Source: an uncultured Alteromonadaceae bacterium
Lineage (GTDB): Bacteria > Pseudomonadota > Gammaproteobacteria > Pseudomonadales > Halieaceae
DNA: 58,492 bases
Direction: 5' to 3'
Assembly (NCBI GenBank): GCA_913064725.1
Contig: CAJYAI010000010.1
Location: 1 to 58,492, forward strand
Under the pieces are notes generated by a model. The model made no database searches, had not been told where the DNA came from, and worked only from the letters and a program-made list of their open reading frames with translations. Shown here in pieces: positions 47,200 to 58,224 of the stretch. The position numbers and the translations under genes are program-made. How positions within the stretch are numbered: the stretch's first letter is position 1; each line of letters opens with the position of its first letter.

Positions 47200-48369
47200 A
47201 TGAAGTCCATCTGGCTCCAGATCGTCAGTCCCACACTGTACTTAGGGCTCCTGCTTGTGCTTGCACCTCTCAGTCTCGGTGCCTACCAAGACCCAGAAAC
47301 CGAGGCTGAGACGCGGGCAGCCATCGAGGCGATCAATCGCGAAATCGCGACACTGGAAGGGTTAATTACATCGCAGTCAGCAGAACGCGACGCACTTCAG
47401 AGACAACTTCGAAAGACCGATCTAGACATCGGCCGCACAAATAACGCACTTAGAAAAACTCAGGAAAACCTTGATAAGCGCCAGCGTCAGATCAATACAC
47501 TCGAGGCCCAAGGCATCGCACTAGAACGAAAAATTGAGGACCGACAGGCGTCGATAGAGAGTGCACTGGGAGTTTTTTCTGTTCTAAAGCAAGGTGGCGA
47601 CCTGAAAATTCTGTTCGGTGACAGTTCGCCGCAGGATACGGAGAGGCACCTCGCGTATTTTAATATTCTGCTTGAGCAGCAGTTAGACAATATCGATTCA
47701 TTTAAAACAGCTGTGACCAATCTTGAGGTTAATCAGGCTCAATTACTCGATAAGCAGGCCGAGCAACAACGGGAAAATGCCTCATTGGCGCGCCTGCGTG
47801 AACGCTTGCTCGCTGAACGCGGGTCGCAACGCAAGGTCATTCAATCGATATCGACTTCGCTAAGTCGCGACGGCGCTCAGGTTGCGGCGCTACGAAATGA
47901 CGCTGTCAGGCTTAATACACTGTTAACCGAACTGCTGGAGCGCCTAGCAAACCTCGCTTTGGGTGGGGAATTCGCCGACTTTACGTCCCTTGAGGCCAAA
48001 CTAAGAGCACCTATCGATGGCGCCAGTCAAACCCGGTTCGGACAAAAGCGTGAACGTGGTGACCTCAAATGGCAAGGCTGGCTGATTCCGGCGGAGCGAG
48101 GCTCAGCGGTCCGATCGGTACACCACGGGCGGGTGATTTATGCAGACTGGCTGCGAGGGCAGGGTTTGCTTACTATCATTGACCATGGAGATGGCTGGAT
48201 GAGTCTCTACGGTCACAACGAGAGCTTACTCAAAGAGAGCGGTGAATGGGTGGCCCCGGGGGAAGTGATCGCTCGTGTTGGCTCGAGCGGCGGTGCACCG
48301 TCCCCAGCGTTGTATTTTGAGATACGCTCAAACGGTGTCCCTGTGGATCCCGCAAATTGGATTAGGTAA
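47200..48369 (+). CDS. envC: Murein hydrolase activator EnvC (LytM-domain)
   Basis: Periplasmic protein recruited by FtsEX that activates amidases during cell separation. Starting at ATG 47200 (a GTG two codons upstream at 47194 is the alternative), it has a signal peptide, a long coiled coil (about 30-240, rich in E/R/Q heptads) and a C-terminal LytM domain (about 285-388). The HGDGWMSLYGHNESLL segment is kept, but the second zinc-binding motif is LYFEIR instead of HxH, a degenerate site as expected for the activator class. Located between gpmI and ctpA as in Pseudomonas. Confidence 0.93.
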   Translation: MKSIWLQIVSPTLYLGLLLVLAPLSLGAYQDPETEAETRAAIEAINREIATLEGLITSQSAERDALQRQLRKTDLDIGRTNNALRKTQENLDKRQRQINTLEAQGIALERKIEDRQASIESALGVFSVLKQGGDLKILFGDSSPQDTERHLAYFNILLEQQLDNIDSFKTAVTNLEVNQAQLLDKQAEQQRENASLARLRERLLAERGSQRKVIQSISTSLSRDGAQVAALRNDAVRLNTLLTELLERLANLALGGEFADFTSLEAKLRAPIDGASQTRFGQKRERGDLKWQGWLIPAERGSAVRSVHHGRVIYADWLRGQGLLTIIDHGDGWMSLYGHNESLLKESGEWVAPGEVIARVGSSGGAPSPALYFEIRSNGVPVDPANWIR

Positions 48370-48378
48370 TTGACGCTC

Positions 48379-49806
48379 ATGAATCGAAACGACCTCAGTG
48401 CAACTCATCACCTTGATCACCCAAGAGCACGCCGGTTTTGTACAGCACTGCTGATAGCGACCGCCTCTCAACTGAGTTTTGCAGATACGCTATCTGAGGC
48501 GACCGTTGTGACAGACGTCGATGCATCAGTGACGACAGAAGCACCAGCACTCGTCAGCACGTCATTTAAAGAGCTTCAGCTGTTCGCTGATACCTTTGAC
48601 GCAATCAGACGAGGCTATGTAGAGGATGTAAGCGATGCGGACCTCTTTGAAATGGCGGTCAAAGGCATGCTTACTAGTCTCGATCCACATTCTGCTTATC
48701 TCACCGACGATGACTATGACAATTTACAAGAATCAACAGAAGGCCAGTTCACCGGTCTTGGTATAGAGATTGGTTATCGTGGAGGGTTCATCGCCATTGT
48801 GACGCCCATCGATGGATCGCCGGCCATTGATGCCGGGCTGCAGGCTGGAGATGTGATCCTCAAGATCGATGGAACGTCTACACAGGGCATGTCCACCAGC
48901 GAATCCTCAACCTTCATGCGTGGTCCGGAAGGCACCGACGTTGTTTTGGAGATCGGTCGCGCCGGTGAAAGTCAGCCGTTTGATGTCGTTGTTACTCGCG
49001 GGGTCATAGATGTTCCAAGCGTCCGAGCAAGGGAGCTCGATGAAGGCTATTGGCTAATTCGTGTCTCACGTTTTCAGCGAGACTCGGGTCGTGAAGTGAC
49101 TGAAGCCGTTCAGGCTGCACTCGAAAAAAATACAATTAAAGGTCTGATTATCGACGTCAGGAACAATCCCGGGGGCGTTATGAATGCCAGTGTCGAAATG
49201 GCGAGTAATTTCCTTGACGGAGGGCTTGTCGTTTACACGAAAGGCCGCCATCCGGAATCGATGAACACCTACAATGCCGAACCGGGGGAGTTAATAGCAG
49301 ACGTACCCATTGTCGTTTTAGTCAATGGGGGTTCCGCTAGCGCATCCGAAATCGTTGCCGGCGCGCTTCAAGATCGTGGCCGCGCCGTCATCATGGGTAC
49401 TCAGAGCTTTGGCAAGGGATCGGTTCAGACCGTTCTACCGGTCTCCGAAACAAAGGCGCTAAAATTGACTACCTCGCTCTATTACACACCGAGCGGGAGA
49501 TCGATACAGGCCGAGGGCATCATTCCCGATGTCGTGGTTGAGCGGGCACAACTGACGAGCCTCGAACAAAAGGGTCGCCTTCGCGAGTCAGACCTTAACC
49601 GCAGCATTGAAAATAAAGGCTCCGAAGCAGAAACCGAGACAGAAGCGATCGCGAGCTTACGCGAGGACGACAATCAGGTTTACGAGGCGTTCACGCTGCT
49701 AAAGGGCATTAACGTTTATCAGAGTTTGGCGTCAGAATCAGTGGACAGCGGAGCCAATTCGCAAGCTGGCACTTCAGAAACCCCAAAGAAAGTAAGTACT
49801 GACTAG
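48379..49806 (+). CDS. ctpA: Carboxyl-terminal processing protease (S41 family)
   Basis: Periplasmic serine protease with signal peptide, PDZ domain (about 95-190: [26 protein letters not shown]) and S41 catalytic domain. The Ser-Lys dyad is present: S321 in SASE and K346 in SFGKGSVQ, 25 residues apart as in Tsp/Prc. Starting at ATG 48379 gives 475 residues; a TTG at 48370 adjoining the envC stop is possible. Trims or degrades envelope proteins such as peptidoglycan hydrolases; partner unknown. Shares a CTAG with the convergent hisF stop. Confidence 0.94.
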   Translation: MNRNDLSATHHLDHPRARRFCTALLIATASQLSFADTLSEATVVTDVDASVTTEAPALVSTSFKELQLFADTFDAIRRGYVEDVSDADLFEMAVKGMLTSLDPHSAYLTDDDYDNLQESTEGQFTGLGIEIGYRGGFIAIVTPIDGSPAIDAGLQAGDVILKIDGTSTQGMSTSESSTFMRGPEGTDVVLEIGRAGESQPFDVVVTRGVIDVPSVRARELDEGYWLIRVSRFQRDSGREVTEAVQAALEKNTIKGLIIDVRNNPGGVMNASVEMASNFLDGGLVVYTKGRHPESMNTYNAEPGELIADVPIVVLVNGGSASASEIVAGALQDRGRAVIMGTQSFGKGSVQTVLPVSETKALKLTTSLYYTPSGRSIQAEGIIPDVVVERAQLTSLEQKGRLRESDLNRSIENKGSEAETETEAIASLREDDNQVYEAFTLLKGINVYQSLASESVDSGANSQAGTSETPKKVSTD

Positions 49807-50570
49807 TGCCTTACGGCAATGCCAGACTGGGCTAGGTAGTCTTTAGCCTCGGCAACAGTGTACGTGCCGAAGTGAAAGATGCTCGCGGCTAATACGGCGT
49901 CGGCGCCACCCTTAATAAACCCATCTACTAAGTGATCGAGCGTGCCTACCCCACCGGAGGCGATGACCGGTATGTCCACCGCATCGGAAATAGCGCGCGT
50001 AATACTGAGGTCATAGCCGTCTTTAGTGCCATCGCGATCCATGCTGGTGAGTAAAATTTCACCGGCACCCAAGGCCGCCATTTTTTTTGCCCAGGCGATG
50101 GCCTCTATACCGGTCTCTTTGCGGCCACCGTGGGTAAATAACTCGTAACGGCCAGTGCCGTCATTAAGGCTCTTTACGTCCATCGCGACGACAATACATT
50201 GCGAGCCAAATCGGTCTGCGGACTCACGAACGAGATCAGGATTAAAGATTGCCGCGGTATTGATACTGACCTTGTCCGCACCGGCGTTCAGCAACCGACG
50301 AATATCTGAGACTGCGCGAACACCTCCGCCTACGGTCAACGGAATGAATACCTGCGACGCGATTTGCTCGACAGTTCGGTAGGTCGTATCGCGTTGCTCA
50401 TGACTCGCAGTGATATCAAGAAACGTTATCTCATCGGCACCCGCATCGTTGTAGCGGCGCGCTATCTCTACGGGGTCCCCTGCGTCACGGATGCCAACAA
50501 AGTTGACGCCTTTCACCACCCGGCCTTGATCGACATCGAGACAGGGGATGATGCGCTTGGCTAAACTCAT
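49803..50570 (-). CDS. hisF: Imidazole glycerol phosphate synthase, cyclase subunit
   Basis: TIM-barrel cyclase that, with HisH, makes IGP and AICAR. The 255 residues include the [16 protein letters not shown] start with the catalytic Asp (D12), [13 protein letters not shown], and the second-half [10 protein letters not shown] GGxGT loop in the 215 region binds phosphate. Overlaps hisA by four bases. Confidence 0.96.
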   Translation of the reverse strand: MSLAKRIIPCLDVDQGRVVKGVNFVGIRDAGDPVEIARRYNDAGADEITFLDITASHEQRDTTYRTVEQIASQVFIPLTVGGGVRAVSDIRRLLNAGADKVSINTAAIFNPDLVRESADRFGSQCIVVAMDVKSLNDGTGRYELFTHGGRKETGIEAIAWAKKMAALGAGEILLTSMDRDGTKDGYDLSITRAISDAVDIPVIASGGVGTLDHLVDGFIKGGADAVLAASIFHFGTYTVAEAKDYLAQSGIAVRH

Positions 50571-51310
50571 AGTGACGCAGTCATCCGGTCCGCTAGCACC
50601 TGGGCTTTAGCAACATCGAGCGTTCCCTCGTAAATGGCACGGCCAGTGATGGCACCGATAATCCCCTTGTGCGCCACTTCAGAGAGCGCATGGATATCAT
50701 CAATATTGGTCACTCCGCCAGAAGCAATGACAGGCAGCCCTCCCTCAACAGCGAGGTTTACTGTGGCGCTGATATTGACCCCTTGCATCATCCCATCGCG
50801 CTCAATATCGGTGTAAACGATAGCCTCAACACCGGCATCGCGGAAATCCTTCGCTAAATCTGTTGCCCGTATCGTACTCGTTTCGGCCCACCCGTCTGTG
50901 GCTACGTACCCCGCTTTAGCGTCTATCCCCACAATGATATGACCGGGAAACGTATCGCAGGCCTCACGAACAAAATCGGGATTCTTCACGGCAGCGGTAC
51001 CAATAATCACGTAACTCACACCCGCATTGAGGTAGCTTTCAATTGTTGCGCAGTCCCGAATACCCCCGCCAATTTGCACCGGAAGATGAGGCAGCGCCTG
51101 AGTGATCGCTCTCACGGCTTCGGCATTTTTCGGAATACCGGCAAATGCGCCATTTAAGTCAACAAGGTGCAACCGCCGCGCCTGCGCGTTAGCCCAGCGC
51201 TCGGCCGTGGCAACTGGGTCATCAGAAAAAACCGTGCTGTCATCCATGTCGCCTTGACGCAATCGAACGCATTGACCGTCTTTAAGGTCTATCGCTGGAA
51301 TGACTAACAT
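50567..51310 (-). CDS. hisA: Phosphoribosylformimino-AICAR-phosphate isomerase (ProFAR isomerase)
   Basis: TIM-barrel Amadori isomerase of histidine synthesis. The ATG at 51308-51310 gives [17 protein letters not shown] with catalytic D8; a longer start within hisH (four residues more) does not match family starts. Seen: GGGIRDC phosphate loop, [13 protein letters not shown] with the second acid, and VIASGGV near the C-terminus. 247 residues. Overlaps hisH by seven bases. Confidence 0.96.
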   Translation of the reverse strand: MLVIPAIDLKDGQCVRLRQGDMDDSTVFSDDPVATAERWANAQARRLHLVDLNGAFAGIPKNAEAVRAITQALPHLPVQIGGGIRDCATIESYLNAGVSYVIIGTAAVKNPDFVREACDTFPGHIIVGIDAKAGYVATDGWAETSTIRATDLAKDFRDAGVEAIVYTDIERDGMMQGVNISATVNLAVEGGLPVIASGGVTNIDDIHALSEVAHKGIIGAITGRAIYEGTLDVAKAQVLADRMTASL

Positions 51311-51951
51311 GTGCCGTCCCATGTCAAAAAATTAGAAAGTAGCTTGATACCGTTGTCATGGCTCTTCTCGGGATGGAACTGCGTTGCAAACACGTTGTTT
51401 TTAGCGACAGCTGCAGATCCCTGGACACCATAATCAAAAGTGCCTACCACGGCACCGGAATCCGACGCTGGCAGGTAGTAACTGTGAACAAAATAGAAGT
51501 ACGCAGCATCAGCAATGCCATCCCACAACGGATGAGATTGCGTTTGGACTACCTGATTCCAACCCATGTGGGGCACCTTTAACTTTTTACCGTCAGTGTC
51601 GCAATGTGGCATCGGAAAACGCGTCACGAGGCCGTCGACCCAGTCGAGGCAATCAACGCCGTCATTTTCCTCTGAGTGTGTCATGAGGGACTGCATGCCA
51701 ACACAGATTGCCAGCACAGGTGTACCGCGTGAAATGGCAAGCCTCAGGGTTTCATCACAACCCAGTCTGCGAAACTCGTCAATGCAATCGCGAATGGCGC
51801 CAACACCCGGGAAAATGATGCTATCAGCCGCCAGGATCGCGTCTCTGTCAGACGTAACCGTGACGGCAGTCGCCCCGGCCTGTCGGACGGCGCTCTCGAC
51901 GGAATGAAGATTACCCATGCCGTAGTCAATTACGGCAACCGTTCGCGTCAT
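51304..51951 (-). CDS. hisH: Imidazole glycerol phosphate synthase, glutamine amidotransferase subunit
   Basis: Class I glutamine amidotransferase supplying ammonia to HisF. The 215 residues have [12 protein letters not shown] at the start, the nucleophile C83 in AICVGMQ, and the His-Glu pair in [10 protein letters not shown]. Second gene of hisBHAF; four bases separate it from hisB. Confidence 0.96.
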   Translation of the reverse strand: MTRTVAVIDYGMGNLHSVESAVRQAGATAVTVTSDRDAILAADSIIFPGVGAIRDCIDEFRRLGCDETLRLAISRGTPVLAICVGMQSLMTHSEENDGVDCLDWVDGLVTRFPMPHCDTDGKKLKVPHMGWNQVVQTQSHPLWDGIADAAYFYFVHSYYLPASDSGAVVGTFDYGVQGSAAVAKNNVFATQFHPEKSHDNGIKLLSNFLTWDGTC

Positions 51952-51955
51952 CGAC

Positions 51956-52564
51956 CTACAAGACGCCTTTGGTTGAAGGCATGGCTAAGGGCGCGCGGTC
52001 GTCGGCCGACATGGCCATGCGCAGGGCGCGGCCAAACGCCTTGAAGACCGTTTCAGCCTGATGGTGGCTGTTTTCGCCCTTTAAATTGTCAATGTGCAGT
52101 GTCAATTGGGCATGGTTAACGAGTCCGTGGAAGAACTCTGAGAATAGATCGACGTCAAAGTCGCCCACAGTTGAGCGTGTAAAAGGCACGTTGTAGTGGA
52201 GGCTTGGACGACCAGAGAAATCAACGACAACGCGCGATAGTGCCTCATCAAGAGGGACATACGCGTGTCCGTAACGAAGGATACCGCGACGATCTCCAAC
52301 AGCCTTTGCTAAGGCCTGTCCCAGGGTGATACCAATATCCTCGACCGTATGGTGCGCGTCAATGTGCAGATCGCCGTTGGCGGTGATATCCAGATCCACC
52401 ATGCCATGACGGGCTATCTGGTCCAGCATATGCTCCAAAAAGGGCAGACCGGTATCAAACGCGGTTTTCCCCGAGCCATCGAGGCATACCGATACCGTGA
52501 TTTGCGTCTCCAGTGTGTCTCTCGACACGGTGGCCTTGCGCACTGCCGGTTGAGCATTGTTCAT
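51956..52564 (-). CDS. hisB: Imidazoleglycerol-phosphate dehydratase
   Basis: Mn-dependent dehydratase. The 202 residues are a monofunctional HisB, not the enteric fusion with histidinol phosphatase. Internal duplicated metal motifs are visible: [14 protein letters not shown] in the first half and [15 protein letters not shown] in the second. First gene of the hisBHAF operon; the 87-base gap to divergent mutY must hold both promoters. Confidence 0.96.
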   Translation of the reverse strand: MNNAQPAVRKATVSRDTLETQITVSVCLDGSGKTAFDTGLPFLEHMLDQIARHGMVDLDITANGDLHIDAHHTVEDIGITLGQALAKAVGDRRGILRYGHAYVPLDEALSRVVVDFSGRPSLHYNVPFTRSTVGDFDVDLFSEFFHGLVNHAQLTLHIDNLKGENSHHQAETVFKAFGRALRMAMSADDRAPLAMPSTKGVL

Positions 52565-52651
52565 CTGTTTTTCCTAAACTTGAGTCGACTTTTATGCCGA
52601 GGCGCTACACTAGGCGCGAATTGTATATGAAAGCGTGAACTAGCTCATCTA

Positions 52652-53707
52652 ATGACTGAACTAACAACATTTTCAGAGCGGCTTTTGGCTTGGTTTGACG
52701 TGCATGGGCGCAAAACGCTGCCGTGGCAGGAGGCCAAGACGCCCTATCGCGTTTGGGTATCCGAGATTATGCTGCAACAGACTCAGGTTGCGACGGTCAT
52801 CCCCTACTTCGCCCGGTTTATGTCCGAGTACCCAACGGTTTTTGAGCTCGCAGCCGCGCCGCTAGACGACGTGTTAAGTCTATGGACTGGCCTTGGTTAC
52901 TACGCACGGGCACGCAACATGCACCGAGCCGCGCAAATAGTCGTCAGCGATCATGCTGGGATATTTCCGTCGGACGTTGAAGCACTGCAACAACTGCCGG
53001 GCATCGGACGATCTACAGCTGGCGCCATCGTCACACTAGGACATGGCGGATGGGCTCCCATTCTTGATGGCAACGTGAAACGAGTGCTCGCTCGCTATCA
53101 TGCTATTGAGGGGTGGCCGGGCAAACAAGACGTCCTGTCGGCCTTATGGGCTGTTTCCGAATTGCACACCCCACCAGCTCGGACCGCTGACTACACACAG
53201 GGCATCATGGATCTCGGCGCCACGCTCTGCACCAAGTCAAATCCTCGGTGTTTGACCTGCCCCGTGCACACCGACTGCCGGGCTCGTATAGAGGGTCGCC
53301 CCACTGACTTCCCCGGCAAAAAACCCAAGAAAGCGAGCCCTAGACGATCAACTGTATTTCTCCAGTGCCTCAATGGAGACGGTCAGATCCTGCTTGAAAG
53401 ACGCCCCCCATCGGGCATTTGGGGCGGTCTTTGGTCTTTTCCGGAAATAGACAACGACGAACACCTCGACGAGTGGCTGACTAAGCATGACTTCGCTTTG
53501 ACAGAAACAATGGTGGTCAACCCGGTTTACACACATGTGTTCAGCCACTTCAAACTGGATATCACTGCCTTAATCTGTCGCGTTGAACCCGTCGGATTGA
53601 GAATATCTGACAGTGAGCAACGCGGCTGGTTTACACTGTCGCGGGCTGTGACGCTGGGGCTTCCTGCGCCAGTGCTAAACATGCTCAATACACTCAACAC
53701 CTCATAA
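52652..53707 (+). CDS. mutY: Adenine DNA glycosylase MutY
   Basis: Base-excision enzyme removing A opposite 8-oxoguanine. The 351 residues contain catalytic E38 in [10 protein letters not shown], a helix-hairpin-helix [12 protein letters not shown], catalytic Asp in [11 protein letters not shown], and the 4Fe-4S loop C-x6-C-x2-C-x5-C ([17 protein letters not shown]). The C-terminal MutT-like domain begins near 230 and completes recognition of oxoG. Followed 16 bases later by yggX, a frequent oxidative-damage pairing. Confidence 0.96.
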   Translation: MTELTTFSERLLAWFDVHGRKTLPWQEAKTPYRVWVSEIMLQQTQVATVIPYFARFMSEYPTVFELAAAPLDDVLSLWTGLGYYARARNMHRAAQIVVSDHAGIFPSDVEALQQLPGIGRSTAGAIVTLGHGGWAPILDGNVKRVLARYHAIEGWPGKQDVLSALWAVSELHTPPARTADYTQGIMDLGATLCTKSNPRCLTCPVHTDCRARIEGRPTDFPGKKPKKASPRRSTVFLQCLNGDGQILLERRPPSGIWGGLWSFPEIDNDEHLDEWLTKHDFALTETMVVNPVYTHVFSHFKLDITALICRVEPVGLRISDSEQRGWFTLSRAVTLGLPAPVLNMLNTLNTS

Positions 53708-53723
53708 TCGACCGGGGAGTCAC

Positions 53724-53999
53724 ATGCGTACTGTTTATTGTCGACGTTATCAAGAAGACCTAGAGGGGCTGGACCGTCCACCTCTACCGGGCGCTAAAGG
53801 CCAAGCTATCTTTGAGTCCGTATCAAAGCGAGCATGGAGTGACTGGCAGGCACTTCAGACGATGCTGATTAATGAAAAACATCTGAACATGATGGACCCC
53901 GAAGCGCGACAGTATTTATCAGCGCAGATGGAGCTATTTTTTGACGGTGCTGAGCACGACCATGCGGAAGGCTACGTTCCGCCTTCGCAAACTGAATAG
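53724..53999 (+). CDS. yggX: Probable Fe(2+)-trafficking protein YggX
   Basis: A 91-residue cytoplasmic protein linked to protecting labile Fe-S clusters from oxidants. Seen: the conserved early cysteine C6 (TVYCRRYQ), [24 protein letters not shown] and a short acidic tail. Consistent with co-transcription after mutY, an Fe-S enzyme. Confidence 0.95.
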   Translation: MRTVYCRRYQEDLEGLDRPPLPGAKGQAIFESVSKRAWSDWQALQTMLINEKHLNMMDPEARQYLSAQMELFFDGAEHDHAEGYVPPSQTE

Positions 54000-54026
54000 T
54001 TAACGCAGCTAAAGAGATCTGGCGCC

Positions 54027-55118
54027 ATGCGCAAACTAATCCCCTGGCTTGTTACCCTGATGACGTGCTTTTTAGTCACAGGCGCACTCGCTACAGTGAA
54101 ATATCAGCAAATAACAGCTGCGATTGCTTATGGCGCCTCGTTCCCCGAGACCTATGAAGTTGTAAATGCCCAACAGCCTGGCGTGGTTTCCTACACGCCC
54201 GCCCGACGTCTAGGTGGCACCGTAAGGCGTCCCCAATTTAGCGAGATCACCACTGAAATAGGTGGGCGCATCGTAGCGTTGCCAGTCCCCGCAGGCTCCG
54301 TTGCCCAAAAGGGCGATGTGTTAGTCGAGCTATTTTCCGCCGATCTGACGGCGAGGCAAGACGCCCTGCGAGCTGAGCAGCGGCTCGTCACAATGCAGCT
54401 CAAGCGCAGCCGCGCATTGAAAGAACAGGCGCTGATTTCCCAGAGTGATATCGATATACAAGAGTCACAACTAAATGCGCTAGATGCGCAGATTTCAGCC
54501 ATTGATGCGCAATTGACGCGTCTTACCATTCGAGCTCCGTTCGCGGGCCAAATGGGCATTTACACGCAAGTGGTCGGCGATATGCTTGATGCGGGCGAGG
54601 TTGTCGCGGCGTTTACAGGGCTTGGCAATGAGCGTTGGATTGATTTCAACGTGCCTCAAGGCCTGGCAGCCATAGCCGTAGGCGACACCATCAATCTGTT
54701 TGATCTCGACGGCGAAGCACTTGGAATGGCGACCATTACTGTCGTTTCTGACTCGATCAATGCCAATACCCGGACCTTTGCAGTTCGAGCCAGTGCTCAG
54801 GGGCTTGAACTTAAACATGGCGAGCTCGTTCAAGTTGAGGTGGCCAATGGTGCGACAGTGATCGCCTTCGAACTGCCGCCATCGGGCGTGCGCTGGGACA
54901 CCGAGGGCCCGTATATATTTCAGCTCAACGAGTCCGAAGCAGGAGCGCAGCGCCCGTATCGCGCGCAAAGTCAGCGAATCACCTTGATCGATAAGACGGC
55001 TAGTCGTGCCTTGTTCATAGCAAATATTAATGAGCAATCCCTGTTTGCGACGACTGGCGCGTTCAAACTCAATGACGGTGTTTTGGCTCAGCTGGTCAAC
55101 GGTACAAACGGATCATGA
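54027..55118 (+). CDS. RND efflux periplasmic adaptor (membrane fusion protein)
   Basis: Periplasmic adaptor of a tripartite RND exporter, 363 residues. Signal-anchor helix at about 5-22, a lipoyl-like half with GGRIVALPVPAGSVAQKGDVLVEL near 80, a short coiled-coil hairpin (about 105-145, ALRAEQRLVTMQLKRS), lipoyl return segment LTIRAPFAGQMG, then beta-barrel and membrane-proximal domains. The cysteine at residue 13 is within the helix and not a convincing lipobox. It overlaps the RND pump gene by four bases (ATGA). No outer-membrane channel gene adjoins. Confidence 0.9.
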   Translation: MRKLIPWLVTLMTCFLVTGALATVKYQQITAAIAYGASFPETYEVVNAQQPGVVSYTPARRLGGTVRRPQFSEITTEIGGRIVALPVPAGSVAQKGDVLVELFSADLTARQDALRAEQRLVTMQLKRSRALKEQALISQSDIDIQESQLNALDAQISAIDAQLTRLTIRAPFAGQMGIYTQVVGDMLDAGEVVAAFTGLGNERWIDFNVPQGLAAIAVGDTINLFDLDGEALGMATITVVSDSINANTRTFAVRASAQGLELKHGELVQVEVANGATVIAFELPPSGVRWDTEGPYIFQLNESEAGAQRPYRAQSQRITLIDKTASRALFIANINEQSLFATTGAFKLNDGVLAQLVNGTNGS

Positions 55119-58100
55119 CGGCTCACCAAGATCGACCGCGGTGGAATGACATTTTCGTGCAACGACCTGTCATCGCCGTCGTCGTGTCTTTGTTTCTTTT
55201 ACTGGCGGGCCTCCGAGCGGCGATTGATATTCCCGTCTTGCAATTCCCGGTGATTAAAAGCTCATCGATACAAATTATCACGCCCTACCCGGGGGCTACT
55301 GCCGAATCAGTCCAGGGTTTTGTGACCGAGCCAATTGAGCGCGTAGCTAATGCCATTCCGGGTGTCGATTACGTGGAGTCAGCGACTACATCAGGCGAGA
55401 GCATTGTCACCGCTTGGTTGCAGTTGAATGAAGACAGTACTGATGCGCTCGCAGAGCTTTCTTCAGGCCTGAGTCAGATTCGACTGGAACTTCCCGAGGG
55501 TGCGGAGGACCCCTTTATCGAGGTCAGTCGCGCCGACAGTCCCTACGCGAGTTTTTATCTGGCGGTGCGCATCCCAGAGAACCGCCCCCTGGGGGAGGTG
55601 ACCGATATCGTCCAACGAGATATCGTCCCCCAGCTAACGTCAGTGCCAAACGTGCAACGTGTTGAAAACAGCGGCGTTAAGCCCGCTATGCGAATCTGGC
55701 TCAATGCCTGGAAGATGGCTGCACTCGACGTAACAGCGCACGATGTCAGGGAGACGCTACAAAACAACAATGTCATCGGCGCCCTCGGGGCCAGTGAAAA
55801 CGCGACACAGCGAATCACACTAAAAACAGACTCCACTGCACGAACCGCTGAAGACTTCCAAGCCATGATTATTCGCGCCCGGGACGGCGCCGAAATCAGA
55901 CTCGGTGATGTCGCGCGCATAGAGCTCGGTTTAGAAGAAATGCAGCGCCGTAGCCGCTACGATCAGGACTTAGTCGTTTTTCTACCGATCTACGCTGCAC
56001 CGGGCGCCAGTGAGATTGCCGTCGCAGACGCGCTGTATGACCGAATTGACGACATAAATCAGGTGCTTCCCGACGACTTAGAGCTGTTCATGGCATTCGA
56101 TATTTCGAATTATATGCGTGACTCGTTGCGCGAGATCGTCATTACACTCGGTGAGACTATTTTACTGGTTGGATTTGTCGTGGTCGCCTTAATGGGGTCC
56201 TTTAGAACGGCTCTCGTCCCACTCATGACCATCCCCATTTCATTGCTTGGAGCCGTTGCCGCCATGTCGGTGATTGGCTTCTCATTCAACCTGCTCACCG
56301 TCTTAGCTATCGTCTTATCCGTGGGCTTGGTGGTGGACGATGCCATCGTCGTCGTGGAAAACGTCGCCAAGAATCTGAGGTCGGGCATGACACGCTACGA
56401 GGCAGCCCTATCAAGCTCGCGTCGTCTGCTGGGACCCATTGCCGCGATGACGGCAACACTTGCCGTGGTCTATGCACCCATTGGTTTCCTTTCTGGACTG
56501 TCCGGCGTGCTGTTTAGGGAGTTCGCGTTTGCCTTGGCGGTGGCCGTCTTGATTTCAGGCTTCGTCGCGATGACGCTCTCACCTATTTTGAGCGCATGGG
56601 TGTGTCCCAGTAAAGGTGATGAGTCAGCCGCCACACATTGGGTAAATCAACGCTTTGATGCAACAGCGGCCGCCTATGCACGTGTCGTCGACTTCTCTAT
56701 TCAATGGCGTTACCAGCTCATCACTGCAGGTATTTTCTTCTCGCTGTTGTCGGCGCCTCTGTACATCTATTCACTCAAAGAGTTATCGCCCGTAGAGGAT
56801 CAGAGCAGCTTGGGATTGGTAGTTGAGGCCGCGCCAGATGCGTCCTTAGAGGAGACATTGGACGGCTTTTACCAAGTCGTATCGACACTCGAGGATAAGC
56901 CAGAGCCGTCGTATATGTGGCAGGTTGTCACGCCAACGGGTGGCTTCGGCGGTCAGGAGTTTGTCACTCCCGATGAGCGAGAAAGGCCAGTCAAAGATAT
57001 GGTCTTTGAGATTTACGAAAGCATTAAGCAGTCGTCTATCGTCTCTGCCATCCCCTTTGAGGAAGCTTCTTTACCGTCTGCCGGGCGTTTCGATGTCGAG
57101 GTCGTCATTACCTCATCGGATAGCAGTGAAAATATGCTCCGATATGCGCGCAGCATCGTTGAAGAGGCCCAAGCTGCCGGCAGATTTTTGTTCGTTGAGA
57201 CAGATATCAAAATCGATCGTATGGAAGCACAGTTCGAGCTTGATAAGGAGCGATTGGCCGACTTGGGAATGAGTCTGGGTGATTTATCCGCGCAAATGTC
57301 GCTCATGGTGTCACCTGCCTACGTCACCCGGTTCGATGAGCGCGGTCGGTCGTATCGCGTTATCCCCATGCTCGAGAACGCGCAACGCGACTCGCCACAG
57401 GCCCTGTTGGATATCCCTGTCAGAGTACCAAATGGCGAGCTCGTGCCCTTTGGATCTCTTGTTAGCTTACAGCGATCCACTGAGCCGCGTGCACTGACGC
57501 GATTTCAGCAAAAAGACGGCTTCAAGATTTATGGGGCTATTTTACCCGGTACGACCAAAGATCAAGGATTGAGCCTTATCGAATCCATCGCTGAGCGGAC
57601 GCTGCCCGATGGCTACGTACTGGACTATCTCGGCGAGTCGCGCGAACTGAGGAGCGAGGGCAGCACCATGACTGGCGTTCTCGGCATTGCCACAGTGCTG
57701 GTGTTCTTTGTCCTCGCGGTTCAGTTCAATAGCTTTCGTGACCCGCTCATCATTTTGCTCGGGTCGATTCCGCTCGCTCTGTTTGCAGCACTCACCATCA
57801 CTTTTCTTAACTTCAGCACCATCAATATATTCTCGCAAGTAGGGCTGGTGACTCTGGTGGGGCTGGTGACCAAAAATGCGATCCTCATCGTGGATTTCGC
57901 CAACCAAGAGCGTGTGGCCGGTGTGGCGAAATTCGATGCTATTCGGCATGGCGCAGTAGCGCGATTACGTCCGGTTCTGATGACTACCGGTGCTACGGTA
58001 TTGGGCCATTTCCCTCTCGTTTTGGTTACGGGGGCCGGAGCTGAGGCGCGTAATAGCATCGGTGCGGTGCTGGTCTTTGGAATGCTAATAGGCACCCTTT

Positions 58101-58219
58101 TCACGTTGATCATATTACCGGCGATCTACGCCGTTCTAGCCTCCAATCGAGATATGACGATGGATGCCGGGGTTTCGATATCAGACGCAGGCGCAGATAA
58201 TCCACATGCATTGACCTAG
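55115..58219 (+). CDS. RND efflux permease (HAE1-type)
   Basis: Proton-driven trimeric inner-membrane exporter, 1034 residues, normal for HAE1/AcrB-type pumps, with the two large periplasmic loops and about 12 TM helices. Proton relay residues are visible: paired aspartates in SVGLVVDDAIVVVEN (TM4) and a lysine in LVTKNAILIVDFA (TM10). The N-terminus FVQRPVIAVVVSLFLLLAG is typical. Substrate unknown; family members export lipophilic drugs, detergents, bile salts or lipids. It forms a two-gene unit with the adaptor upstream and needs a TolC-type channel from elsewhere. Confidence 0.93.
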   Translation: MTAHQDRPRWNDIFVQRPVIAVVVSLFLLLAGLRAAIDIPVLQFPVIKSSSIQIITPYPGATAESVQGFVTEPIERVANAIPGVDYVESATTSGESIVTAWLQLNEDSTDALAELSSGLSQIRLELPEGAEDPFIEVSRADSPYASFYLAVRIPENRPLGEVTDIVQRDIVPQLTSVPNVQRVENSGVKPAMRIWLNAWKMAALDVTAHDVRETLQNNNVIGALGASENATQRITLKTDSTARTAEDFQAMIIRARDGAEIRLGDVARIELGLEEMQRRSRYDQDLVVFLPIYAAPGASEIAVADALYDRIDDINQVLPDDLELFMAFDISNYMRDSLREIVITLGETILLVGFVVVALMGSFRTALVPLMTIPISLLGAVAAMSVIGFSFNLLTVLAIVLSVGLVVDDAIVVVENVAKNLRSGMTRYEAALSSSRRLLGPIAAMTATLAVVYAPIGFLSGLSGVLFREFAFALAVAVLISGFVAMTLSPILSAWVCPSKGDESAATHWVNQRFDATAAAYARVVDFSIQWRYQLITAGIFFSLLSAPLYIYSLKELSPVEDQSSLGLVVEAAPDASLEETLDGFYQVVSTLEDKPEPSYMWQVVTPTGGFGGQEFVTPDERERPVKDMVFEIYESIKQSSIVSAIPFEEASLPSAGRFDVEVVITSSDSSENMLRYARSIVEEAQAAGRFLFVETDIKIDRMEAQFELDKERLADLGMSLGDLSAQMSLMVSPAYVTRFDERGRSYRVIPMLENAQRDSPQALLDIPVRVPNGELVPFGSLVSLQRSTEPRALTRFQQKDGFKIYGAILPGTTKDQGLSLIESIAERTLPDGYVLDYLGESRELRSEGSTMTGVLGIATVLVFFVLAVQFNSFRDPLIILLGSIPLALFAALTITFLNFSTINIFSQVGLVTLVGLVTKNAILIVDFANQERVAGVAKFDAIRHGAVARLRPVLMTTGATVLGHFPLVLVTGAGAEARNSIGAVLVFGMLIGTLFTLIILPAIYAVLASNRDMTMDAGVSISDAGADNPHALT

Positions 58220-58224
58220 TTTAC

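Noticed and set aside
54495..55037. 180-codon minus-strand ORF opposite the RND adaptor
   Set aside because: Antisense shadow of a gene with clear adaptor-family segments.
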